From: JAUVXJ01 sp034430275 | GTDB taxonomy: Bacteria > Chloroflexota > Anaerolineae > UBA7937 > B3-Chlor | Length of the DNA: 20,113 bases | Assembly (NCBI GenBank): GCA_034430275.1 | Contig: DAOUEW010000136.1 | Span: 1 to 20,113 of the forward strand | Reading direction: 5' to 3' | Shown: positions 15,290 to 20,113 of the stretch, one piece after another | Layout: each line of letters opens with the position of its first letter | Numbering within the stretch: position 1 is the stretch's first letter | Position numbers and translations under genes: made by a program | The notes under the pieces: model-generated | The model's database searches: none | Seen by the model: the letters and a program-made list of their open reading frames with translations, nothing else | What the model was told of the DNA's origin: nothing

Positions 15290-16192
15290 TCAGCGGGTCA
15301 GCGCATAGGCGATGGAGTAGAAGCCGGCGATCCGCCCGTGGGCGGAGCCATCCTCCGTGGTCAGGTATGCGGCCTCCAGATCCTCGGGGGTGAGATGCCG
15401 ACTGAGCTGGAACCCCCTATCCCCAAGGAAGGAGTCGACTTCGTGGTCGTCAATGCCGAAGGTGAACACCTCTCCTACACTCGCCACGCGGGAAGCCACT
15501 TCCTGGGCGCCATACCTGTCGCAGGTTCCCCCGACCATGGATGCCACGATGTAGTCGAAAGCCAGGCCGCTTCCGGGAGGGGAGCAGTCCCTGATGGATC
15601 GAAGGAGCGAGTCCACTCCCGCAGCAGTGAGATAGTAGGTCACGCCTTCCATCAGGAAGAGGGTCCGCCGATCTCTCTGGAAGCCGTGGCTGGTCAGCAT
15701 GTCGCCAAGCTGCCCGGCGTTGAGATCCGCGGCCACGAAGCGTACGTATTCAGGAACTGCGATCCCTCCGCGCTGGAGGAGGTCCACCTTCACCTGCTGC
15801 GTGGCTGGGTGGTCCAGCTCATAGATCAGCGTGTCCTTCACGAGGCTCTCGAATCGATAGGCTCTGCTGTCGCATCCGGCACCCAGCAGCACGATCTGGG
15901 GGCAGTTCTCCTCGAGGGCTCGTCTGAACAGCCCGTCGAAGAACTCGGTCCGGGCGAACAGGTACTCGTACACGCCTGGCAGGAATCTTCTGGTGATGGA
16001 CAGCGTGATGCAGGAGGTGGCGAGCAGCACTCTCGGCCAGCCCACGTGGAACACCTTGGCCAGGTAGTCAGGTCCGCGCAGTCTCTCATCTCTCTCGATG
16101 TTGGCGCATGCGCGGAAGAAGGTGGTCAATCCCGCCGTCTGTGAGGGTTTCATGGGCTGTATCTCGCCGCGTGTTTCGCACCCATCGGTCAT
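15290..16192 (-). CDS. LCM/Ppm-type O-methyltransferase (TIGR00027-like)
   Basis: A 300-residue protein of the leucine-carboxyl-methyltransferase-like family, which also includes Tcmp-type polyketide O-methyltransferases and actinobacterial TIGR00027 proteins. Signatures are VLLGAGCDSRAYR (101-113), the binding loop for SAM, and YELDHPATQQVK (124-135), followed by LFLMEGVTYYL. These enzymes methylate carboxyl or hydroxyl groups of small molecules or polyketides. I chose ATG 16192 because GGAGG lies 7 nt upstream. A longer frame to 16312 lacks such support and overlaps the upstream gene. Its ATG overlaps that gene's TGA (ATGA), pointing to translational coupling. There are no polyketide genes in the window, so the substrate is unknown. 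Confidence 0.87.
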   Translation of the reverse strand: MTDGCETRGEIQPMKPSQTAGLTTFFRACANIERDERLRGPDYLAKVFHVGWPRVLLATSCITLSITRRFLPGVYEYLFARTEFFDGLFRRALEENCPQIVLLGAGCDSRAYRFESLVKDTLIYELDHPATQQVKVDLLQRGGIAVPEYVRFVAADLNAGQLGDMLTSHGFQRDRRTLFLMEGVTYYLTAAGVDSLLRSIRDCSPPGSGLAFDYIVASMVGGTCDRYGAQEVASRVASVGEVFTFGIDDHEVDSFLGDRGFQLSRHLTPEDLEAAYLTTEDGSAHGRIAGFYSIAYALTR

Positions 16193-16563
16193 TTCAGTGC
16201 CTCCAGCTCCTCGATACTGCGTCCGCTTTGTGCTTGGGAACTCGTAGCATTCGGCGCGATGTCGGTCCGCACCAGCAGCACGGCCCGTCGATCCCGAGAG
16301 TCGATTGCCCATCCAGGGTGGGCCTGGAAGAGTTCAAAAAGCTCGGCGTCGTAGTCAATGTCCAACAGGAGGAATCGCACGTCGAGTTCCTCCAACAGAC
16401 TGGGCCAGCGCGCTGTGGCAAGAGCGGAGCCGGAAACGTGGGACAGACCCCTGTAGGCCACGCTATCGTGCCTGGGAAGCCCCACGCCCTCGTCAGACGA
16501 AGCGGACTGTGCGCGGCACGACCGTGACTGTGGTTGGTTCTCAGTAGTGGTGTTTCTATCCAT
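16189..16563 (-). CDS. Hypothetical protein, first gene of the methyltransferase operon
   Basis: A 124-residue protein that I do not recognise. Residues 1-30 are polar and look disordered. Residues 31-100 look folded: RHDSVAYRGL, then LLEELDVRFLLLDIDYDAEL (56-75), FELFQAHPGW (76-85) and DRRAVLLVRT (91-100). This last block resembles the soluble C-terminal tail of some membrane glycosyltransferase-like proteins, with an L-x-VRFLLLD strand, a PGW turn and a final beta strand. It may therefore be a detached or remnant domain rather than an independent family. It starts about 60 nt after a perfect-consensus promoter and its stop codon overlaps the next gene's start (ATGA), so it is very likely translated. 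A GGAG site lies about 9-10 nt before the ATG. Confidence 0.6.
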   Translation of the reverse strand: MDRNTTTENQPQSRSCRAQSASSDEGVGLPRHDSVAYRGLSHVSGSALATARWPSLLEELDVRFLLLDIDYDAELFELFQAHPGWAIDSRDRRAVLLVRTDIAPNATSSQAQSGRSIEELEALK

Positions 16564-16624
16564 GCTCCGGTTCTCCGCTGGCTGTGTGAATCTTGCCCTT
16601 GACCTTCATTATCTCAAGACCACT

Positions 16625-16652
16625 ATTGAGTATTATAATATATGGATTGAGT
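16625..16652 (-). repeat. 7-bp direct repeat, two helical turns apart (candidate operator)
   Basis: ATTGAGT occurs at 16625-16631 and again at 16646-16652 on the plus strand, 21 bp apart (ACTCAAT on the transcribed minus strand). One copy lies in the -35/-10 spacer and the other covers the predicted transcription start, a placement typical of a repressor operator. No dyad symmetry is obvious within each copy. Confidence 0.4.
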
Positions 16653-16660
16653 TTTGTCAA
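16632..16660 (-). promoter_or_regulatory. Perfect consensus sigma-70-type promoter, methyltransferase operon
   Basis: On the minus strand TTGACA (16660-16655) is followed after exactly 17 nt by TATAAT (16637-16632). Both hexamers and the spacing are ideal, so the basal strength should be high. Predicted transcription starts near 16625, about 60 nt before the ATG of the hypothetical protein. The surrounding 170 bp are markedly AT-richer than the rest of the window. Confidence 0.85.
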
Positions 16661-16730
16661 GTACCTGAAGAGGAAATCTGCCCCTGAATGAATAATTTTA
16701 AGGTTGGGGTTGCTTATCTTCACCTACAAT

Positions 16731-16761
16731 AAAGGGCTGGAGAGCACAGGCTCTCCAGCCC
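16731..16761 (-). terminator. Rho-independent terminator of the coaE-GNAT-membrane protein operon
   Basis: GGGCTGGAGAGC (16734-16745) and GCTCTCCAGCCC (16750-16761) form a perfect 12-bp stem with a 4-nt loop. On the minus strand it is followed by TTTATTGT, a U-rich tail; on the plus strand no T tract follows. It lies 40 bp beyond the stop codon of the small membrane protein gene. Confidence 0.8.
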
Positions 16762-16800
16762 CGAGTGGATATCAGACGGTCAGATGAAAGTGGAGTCAGG

Positions 16801-16992
16801 CTACTCCAGGCCTATGATCCAGACACACAACCCTGCGAGGAGAATGGTGACCACGACCAAGGAGAGTATCTGCCCTGGCAGAAGCCCCACGTGCCGGACT
16901 GCGATGAGCAGCATGATGACCATGCCCGCCGCGAGGACGATCCACGACGCCAGGTTGGGATGTTGGTTGACCCATTCCTTCAGCCGCACCAT
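16801..16992 (-). CDS. Small two-helix membrane protein (unknown)
   Basis: A 63-residue protein with an amphipathic N-terminus (MVRLKEWVNQHPNLAS) and two hydrophobic helices, about residues 16-31 and 40-60, joined by the short turn RHVGLLPGQ. I do not recognise a family. The frame stays open upstream to 17100, but that part overlaps the GNAT gene and is low in hydrophobicity. ATG 16992 has AAAGGAGG about 10 nt upstream and was chosen. It is the last gene of the coaE operon, 52 nt after the GNAT gene and just before the terminator. Confidence 0.65.
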   Translation of the reverse strand: MVRLKEWVNQHPNLASWIVLAAGMVIMLLIAVRHVGLLPGQILSLVVVTILLAGLCVWIIGLE

Positions 16993-17044
16993 TTGTTTGT
17001 AGCCTCCTTTTGTCCGGTGAACTCGCCCCGATGTGGTGTTACCC

Positions 17045-17539
17045 CTAGATGGGGGCGGAGATCTTCGTCTCTCGCAGCCTCTTGAGCAGGAGCGTCTCAT
17101 CCGCGTCTCGGTGTTCCGCGATGGCCTCTCTCCAGGCCCGGCTTAGCTGCTCAGTACGGGCCCTCTCGTACCCCAGTTCGCGGTAGAACTTCATGGCTCT
17201 CCAAGAGGCGCGTTTGTCGGTGAGGAACAGGGCCACCTCGCAGGAGAGCGCTCTAGCTTCCTCCTCGACGCGCTCCAGCAGGGGTCGTCCCAGGCGCCTG
17301 CGCTGCACGGGGGGATAGACGTACAGGTCCTTAAGGCAGGCCACGAAGTTGCCAGCCTGCCACCGCACCACTCCCATCACCTTGCTGGTGGCGGACACGA
17401 AATACGCCCATTCCAGCAGTCTCTCCAAGAGGACACTGCTGTCGGGGGCAGCTCTCCCACTGGAAGCCTTGCGAAGCACGTCGCTGATGGCCGGTAGGTC
17501 CTCCCTCGACGCGCGACGCACGGTCACTTCTGGAGGCAT
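17045..17539 (-). CDS. GNAT-family acetyltransferase
   Basis: A 164-residue single-domain GNAT protein. Motif A is LKDLYVYPPVQRRRLGRPLL, with RRRLGRP as the pyrophosphate-binding loop, and the C-terminal SWRAMKFYRELGYERA is motif B. It transfers an acetyl group from CoA to an unknown amine. The frame is open to 17629, but the chosen ATG 17539 has GAGGAG upstream with 5 nt spacing, and the N-terminus PPEVTVRRASREDLP is standard for the family. The start lies inside the end of coaE (16-bp overlap), so translation is coupled to coaE. Pairing a CoA-using enzyme with coaE may be only convenience. Confidence 0.83.
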   Translation of the reverse strand: MPPEVTVRRASREDLPAISDVLRKASSGRAAPDSSVLLERLLEWAYFVSATSKVMGVVRWQAGNFVACLKDLYVYPPVQRRRLGRPLLERVEEEARALSCEVALFLTDKRASWRAMKFYRELGYERARTEQLSRAWREAIAEHRDADETLLLKRLRETKISAPI

Positions 17540-18129
17540 AGCTGCTCCTCTATCTTGGCCCATTCGGCCCTCACCTGCTTCCAGGTGTGCTCCAGGTCTC
17601 CACCGTTGTCGATGATCACGTCGGCCCACTGGGCCAGGTGCTCCTCAGTCATCTGGGCATTCTGTCGCTCCCTGACTTCCTCCGGGTCCGCCCCACGATC
17701 ATCGACCAGACGGCGGAGTCGTTCCTCGGCTGGACAGGTCACGAGCCACAAAGAACTCAACGAGCGGTGGACGCCGCTCTCGATCAATTTCACGGCCTCG
17801 ACCGCGATCACCGGAGCCTCGCTGCTATTGATGATCTCCCAGAAGCGCTGGTCCACGGCGGGGTGTACGATCTCCTCCAGCCGATCCAGCGCTTGGCTGT
17901 CCTCGAAAACGCGGGAACCCAGTTTCTTCCGATCGATGTTTCCTTCCTGGTCGAGAGTCTCCTCGCCGAAGGTATCGACGATGGCCCTCCAGATCGGGCT
18001 GCCTTTGGCCATCACCTCGTGCACCAACTGATCGGCGTCCACGGTCCTGGCACCTAGCTTCTCCAGCATCCCGAGCACGGTGCTCTTGCCGCTCCCGATG
18101 TTGCCCATGAGGCCGATGATGTACTTCAT
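17524..18129 (-). CDS. coaE: Dephospho-CoA kinase
   Basis: A 201-residue kinase catalysing the last step of coenzyme A synthesis, phosphorylation of dephospho-CoA. The P-loop is GLMGNIGSGKST (6-17), DADQLVHEV near residue 33 carries the conserved acid, and RLRRLVDDRGADPEEVRERQ belongs to the lid region, all as expected for CoaE. ATG 18129 starts the conserved protein directly. A TTG at 18159 would lengthen it, but lies upstream of the -10 box. No SD precedes the ATG, and the predicted transcription start is only a few nucleotides away, so the message is probably leaderless. It shares a divergent promoter region with the plus-strand membrane protein gene. Confidence 0.95.
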   Translation of the reverse strand: MKYIIGLMGNIGSGKSTVLGMLEKLGARTVDADQLVHEVMAKGSPIWRAIVDTFGEETLDQEGNIDRKKLGSRVFEDSQALDRLEEIVHPAVDQRFWEIINSSEAPVIAVEAVKLIESGVHRSLSSLWLVTCPAEERLRRLVDDRGADPEEVRERQNAQMTEEHLAQWADVIIDNGGDLEHTWKQVRAEWAKIEEQLCLQK

Positions 18130-18138
18130 CGTGCGGCC

Positions 18139-18167
18139 ATTATACCACAGCCAGAGCAAGTTATCAA
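18139..18167 (-). promoter_or_regulatory. coaE promoter (leaderless transcript predicted)
   Basis: TTGATA (18167-18162), 17 nt, then TATAAT (18144-18139) on the minus strand, with TG plus one base before the -10 (TGGTATAAT). Only 9 nt separate the -10 box from the coaE ATG, so transcription should begin at or within a few bases of the start codon. Confidence 0.75.
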
Positions 18168-18196
18168 TTGCCTCGAGCTGCTGTATACATTATAAT
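18168..18196 (+). promoter_or_regulatory. Divergent promoter for the four-helix membrane protein gene
   Basis: TTGCCT (18168-18173), 17 nt, then TATAAT (18191-18196). Its -35 box directly abuts the -35 box of the coaE promoter (18162-18167), so the two promoters are back to back. Predicted start near 18203 leaves about 20 nt of leader, which contains the SD GGAGGT. Confidence 0.7.
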
Positions 18197-18221
18197 CGGA
18201 CGGGTTCGGAGGTGAGTGGAG

Positions 18222-18590
18222 ATGCAGGGTCGGCGGCTGTGGACCGCCTCCACATTGGTGGGCTTGCTCAGTTGGTCGGGCGTGGCGTATGTGGTCACCA
18301 GCACCGATCCTGGGCTCACTGTCAACCGGCTGACGTTTCTCGTGCTGCTGTTCCTGGGCCTGGGTTGTCTTCTATCGCCATTGGCCCACTACCTGCATTT
18401 CCGCTTCACAGCCGCGAAATCATACCGGAGCAACGCCAGGAGGTCTTTCCGCGAGGGTGGACTGGCAGCCCTGTTCGTGATGCTCTGTGCCTGGCTTCGC
18501 ATGGGGCAGGCCTTGAACTGGATCAACGCCCTACTGTTGCTGAGCACCCTCGCGCTGGTTGAGGTCTTCTTGTTGGCCAAGAGCTCGTAG
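18222..18590 (+). CDS. Four-helix membrane protein (unknown)
   Basis: A 122-residue protein with about four hydrophobic segments: roughly residues 7-26, 34-56, 78-90 and 96-118. A basic loop (FRFTAAKSYRSNARRSFREG) lies between helices 2 and 3 and probably faces the cytoplasm. I recognise no family. ATG 18222 has GGAGGT 8 nt upstream; GTG 18216 would be too close to it. The next gene, an RmlC-like cupin, begins 15 nt after the stop codon, so both are likely on one message. Confidence 0.75.
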   Translation: MQGRRLWTASTLVGLLSWSGVAYVVTSTDPGLTVNRLTFLVLLFLGLGCLLSPLAHYLHFRFTAAKSYRSNARRSFREGGLAALFVMLCAWLRMGQALNWINALLLLSTLALVEVFLLAKSS

Positions 18591-18605
18591 CAAAGGAGAG
18601 AGACG

Positions 18606-19061
18606 GTGATCGACGGTGTCAAGGTGAGGCAACTGCGCTTTGTGCCTGATGAACGGGGCTACCTGATGGAGATCCTCCGTTCCGACTGGGAGGAGTTCGA
18701 GAGGTTCGGACAGGTCTACGTGACCGCAGCCTATCCTGGCGTGGTCAAGGGTTGGCACTACCACAAGCTCCAGACGGACCACTTCGTCTGCATCCACGGC
18801 ACGGCAAAGGTGGTGCTGTACGATCGCCGGGAGGGCTCGCCGACCCATGGTGAGGTGAACGAGTTCTTCATCGGGGAGCGTAACCCTTCGTTGATCAAGA
18901 TCCCTCCCGAGGTGGTCCATGGTTTCAAGGGTGTGGGCCAGGGCGTGGCTCTGATCGTCAACGTGCCCACGGAACTGTACAACTACGAGGAGCCCGACGA
19001 GTACCGCCTACCTTACGATACCGAGGAGATACCCTACGACTGGGCGGTGAAGCACGGGTAG
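18606..19061 (+). CDS. RmlC-like cupin (dTDP-4-dehydrorhamnose 3,5-epimerase family)
   Basis: A 151-residue protein of the RmlC-like cupin superfamily. RGYLMEIL (17-24) and GVVKGWHYHKLQTDHF (45-60) correspond to the active-site strands of sugar-nucleotide epimerases; His51 aligns with the catalytic His. KIPPEVVHGFKG carries the later conserved His, and the TELYNYEEPDEYRLPYD end is typical. It is shorter than classic RmlC (about 180 residues), so it may act on another dTDP-sugar or have a related isomerase role in polysaccharide building. No other rml genes are nearby. It starts at GTG 18606 with GGAG 7 nt upstream. Confidence 0.85.
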   Translation: MIDGVKVRQLRFVPDERGYLMEILRSDWEEFERFGQVYVTAAYPGVVKGWHYHKLQTDHFVCIHGTAKVVLYDRREGSPTHGEVNEFFIGERNPSLIKIPPEVVHGFKGVGQGVALIVNVPTELYNYEEPDEYRLPYDTEEIPYDWAVKHG

Positions 19062-19100
19062 GCCAGGCTGGCCTTCTCCGTGAGGTACCGGCCAGAAACG

Positions 19101-19129
19101 AAAAGAGCCCGCACTGCGGGCTCTTGGTG
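19101..19129. terminator. Bidirectional terminator between convergent genes
   Basis: AAGAGCCCGC (19103-19112) pairs with GCGGGCTCTT (19116-19125) around a 3-nt loop. On the minus strand the stem is followed by TTCGTTT, and on the plus strand by TTGGTGTT, so it can serve both the cupin gene and the LysM lipoprotein gene. The minus-strand tail is the better of the two. Confidence 0.75.
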
Positions 19130-19148
19130 TTCCTGGCTGGCTCGTCGA

Positions 19149-20036
19149 TCAGCGGTGTTGGAAAGTCACGTTCACGAACCTCTCAGGTCCATCGATACAG
19201 TCCAGGACCTGCCACGTGAAAGGCTCCGACAACGGGGTAGGATTAGCCTCGCTCTCCACGATCTGTATCGTCGAGGTCTTGGTGCCGTGGTATATGGGTT
19301 GGCTTTGAGTAGCGATGATATCGAACTTGAAGACACCTGGCAGCTCGACGGGGTTGCCCGTGACGAAATAGTCAACGTACCCACCCAACTGCCACCTGAC
19401 GGTCACTATTCCGGTGAAGGGGTTCCCGGTCGCGTCCAGGATCACCCCCTCTACGCCCAGACCGCTGCATCCCTTCTCTTGCTCCTGCATGCCCCCCACG
19501 TAGAAGTAGGCGTACTGCTGTATCGTGGCCGTCGGCGCTGGTTTCGTCGGTGTGGGCGCCGCTGGTCGCGTGGTGGGGGTAGCCGCGGCTCCGCCTTGCG
19601 TGGCTGTCGGTGTCGCGGCTGGGGCTACGGGGCCTTCACCCGTGGGGATGACAAGCTCAGTTCCGATACTGAGCACGGTGCTGGTCAGCCCGTTGGCGTC
19701 CATGATGGCTTGCACCGTGACCCCGAAACGACTCGCTATGCCGCTCAGCGTGTCTCCTGCCTGGACCACGTAGGTGGTATAGGGCGGTGTGGGGCTGGCT
19801 GTTGGCGTGTAGGTAGCTGTGGGCGTCGCCTGCGGAGTATCGGTGGCTATGGGAGTGTCGGTGGGGGTGGGCGTAGGTGTAGAGGTGGCCGTGGCCGTGA
19901 AGGTGGGAACGAGGCCACTGGTAGGCGTGGGACTGGGTTTGGCGGTCCCTGCGATGAGTGAGCCCAGGGAGCACCCCAAAGTGCTCAGCACCAGAACAGA
20001 GATGACCAACGTGAGTGAGACGGTCTTGCCGTTAAT
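19149..20036 (-). CDS. LysM-domain lipoprotein, apparent ATT start
   Basis: A 295-residue exported protein. With the start at ATT 20036 the N-terminus reads (M)NGKTVSLTLVISVLVLSTLGC: a Lys, a hydrophobic core and a lipobox-like STLGC with the lipidated Cys at 22. A long Thr/Pro linker (about 33-85) leads to one LysM domain (about 88-131; TYVVQAGDTLSGIASRFGVT), which binds peptidoglycan-type glycans. A second Thr/Pro linker follows, then an unknown beta-rich C-terminal domain (about 172-295) with Cys residues in KGCSGLG and VLDCIDG. The first usual start codon in frame is TTG 20009, which has no SD and would remove the only positive charge of the signal peptide. An upstream stop at 20042-20040 bounds the frame. 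Confidence 0.8.
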   Translation of the reverse strand: MNGKTVSLTLVISVLVLSTLGCSLGSLIAGTAKPSPTPTSGLVPTFTATATSTPTPTPTDTPIATDTPQATPTATYTPTASPTPPYTTYVVQAGDTLSGIASRFGVTVQAIMDANGLTSTVLSIGTELVIPTGEGPVAPAATPTATQGGAAATPTTRPAAPTPTKPAPTATIQQYAYFYVGGMQEQEKGCSGLGVEGVILDATGNPFTGIVTVRWQLGGYVDYFVTGNPVELPGVFKFDIIATQSQPIYHGTKTSTIQIVESEANPTPLSEPFTWQVLDCIDGPERFVNVTFQHR

Positions 20037-20051
20037 CGTTCAGTCCTCCTC
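20034..20051 (-). promoter_or_regulatory. Shine-Dalgarno site that selects an ATT start codon
   Basis: GAGGAGG (20051-20045) lies exactly 8 nt before ATT (20036-20034), ideal spacing. No ATG, GTG or TTG occurs at that distance in this frame. A base error turning ATG into ATT would explain it equally well. Confidence 0.55.
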
Positions 20052-20054
20052 GTC

Positions 20055-20113
20055 TCAGTAGTTTCTCCTGAAGTCTATGATCACCCGCTGGCGACCGGTC
20101 CCGTCCGGGCGGC
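20055..20113 (-). CDS. C-terminal tail of an unidentified gene (partial)
   Basis: The last 18 complete codons of a minus-strand frame enter from the right edge and end RPDGTGRQRVIIDFRRNY before TGA (20057-20055). The alternation of hydrophobic and charged residues looks like a real protein end, and 18 nt later the LysM lipoprotein begins, as expected for neighbours in an operon. Too little is visible to name it. Confidence 0.4.
   Translation of the reverse strand, partial: RPDGTGRQRVIIDFRRNY

Noticed and set aside
15338..16144. A 268-codon plus-strand frame opposite the LCM-type methyltransferase
   Set aside because: The minus-strand gene has clear SAM-binding motifs and an SD-supported start; the plus frame has no recognisable feature.
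19819..19910. Short tandem repetition resembling a minisatellite
   Set aside because: It is explained by codons of a Thr/Pro-rich linker; repeat units vary and no independent repeat structure is seen.
19080..19961. A 293-codon plus-strand frame rich in Gly, Arg and Trp
   Set aside because: It is the reverse image of the Thr/Pro linkers and LysM domain of the minus-strand lipoprotein.

Overview
The window reads as ordinary chromosomal DNA of a moderately GC-rich bacterium, most likely a member of the Chloroflexota (Anaerolineae-like). That assignment is inference. It rests on lipoproteins whose lipobox is followed by long Pro/Thr linkers (7965-9566 and 19149-20036), frequent GTG starts with strong Shine-Dalgarno (SD) sites, a DUF2089 / SHOCT-like / YvlD-type membrane protein cluster, and a DnaE with an intact PHP metal site next to pfkA. 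No rRNA, tRNA, CRISPR array, insertion sequence or phage module was seen.

Layout. (1) 1-666, minus: N-terminal part of the NAD(P)HX-repair protein, cut by the window edge. (2) 667-975: divergent promoters and a roughly 187-nt, hairpin-rich leader. (3) 976-3205, plus: excisionase-type HTH protein, carbon-nitrogen hydrolase, metallo-beta-lactamase-fold hydrolase and a TIGR04076-type small protein. (4) 3195-7762, minus: dnaE followed by pfkA. pfkA meets the previous plus-strand gene tail to tail with an 11-bp overlap. (5) 7965-9566, plus: DUF5107-type lipoprotein. (6) 9593-13438 (perhaps to 13638), minus: DUF2089 regulator, MFS exporter, tandem GNAT protein, two SHOCT-like proteins and a four-helix holin-like membrane protein. 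This looks like an envelope-stress or efflux operon. (7) 13439-13800: no confident gene, but two small candidate ORFs. (8) 13801-16563, minus: a small hypothetical protein and three different SAM methyltransferases behind a perfect-consensus sigma-70-type promoter. (9) 16801-18129, minus: coaE, a GNAT protein and a two-helix membrane protein, ending at a 12-bp-stem terminator. (10) 18222-19061, plus: a four-helix membrane protein and an RmlC-like cupin, transcribed divergently from coaE. (11) 19149-20036, minus: LysM lipoprotein that appears to start at ATT, with the tail of another minus-strand gene at the right edge.

Housekeeping functions (metabolite repair, replication, glycolysis, CoA synthesis) are interleaved with accessory operons. 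Two units deserve most attention. One is the DUF2089-MFS-GNAT-SHOCT-SHOCT-holin operon, where the same helical-hairpin domain occurs three times. The other is the triple-methyltransferase operon, whose promoter carries a 7-bp direct repeat spaced two helical turns apart. All functional names come from motif recognition by eye; no database search was run.
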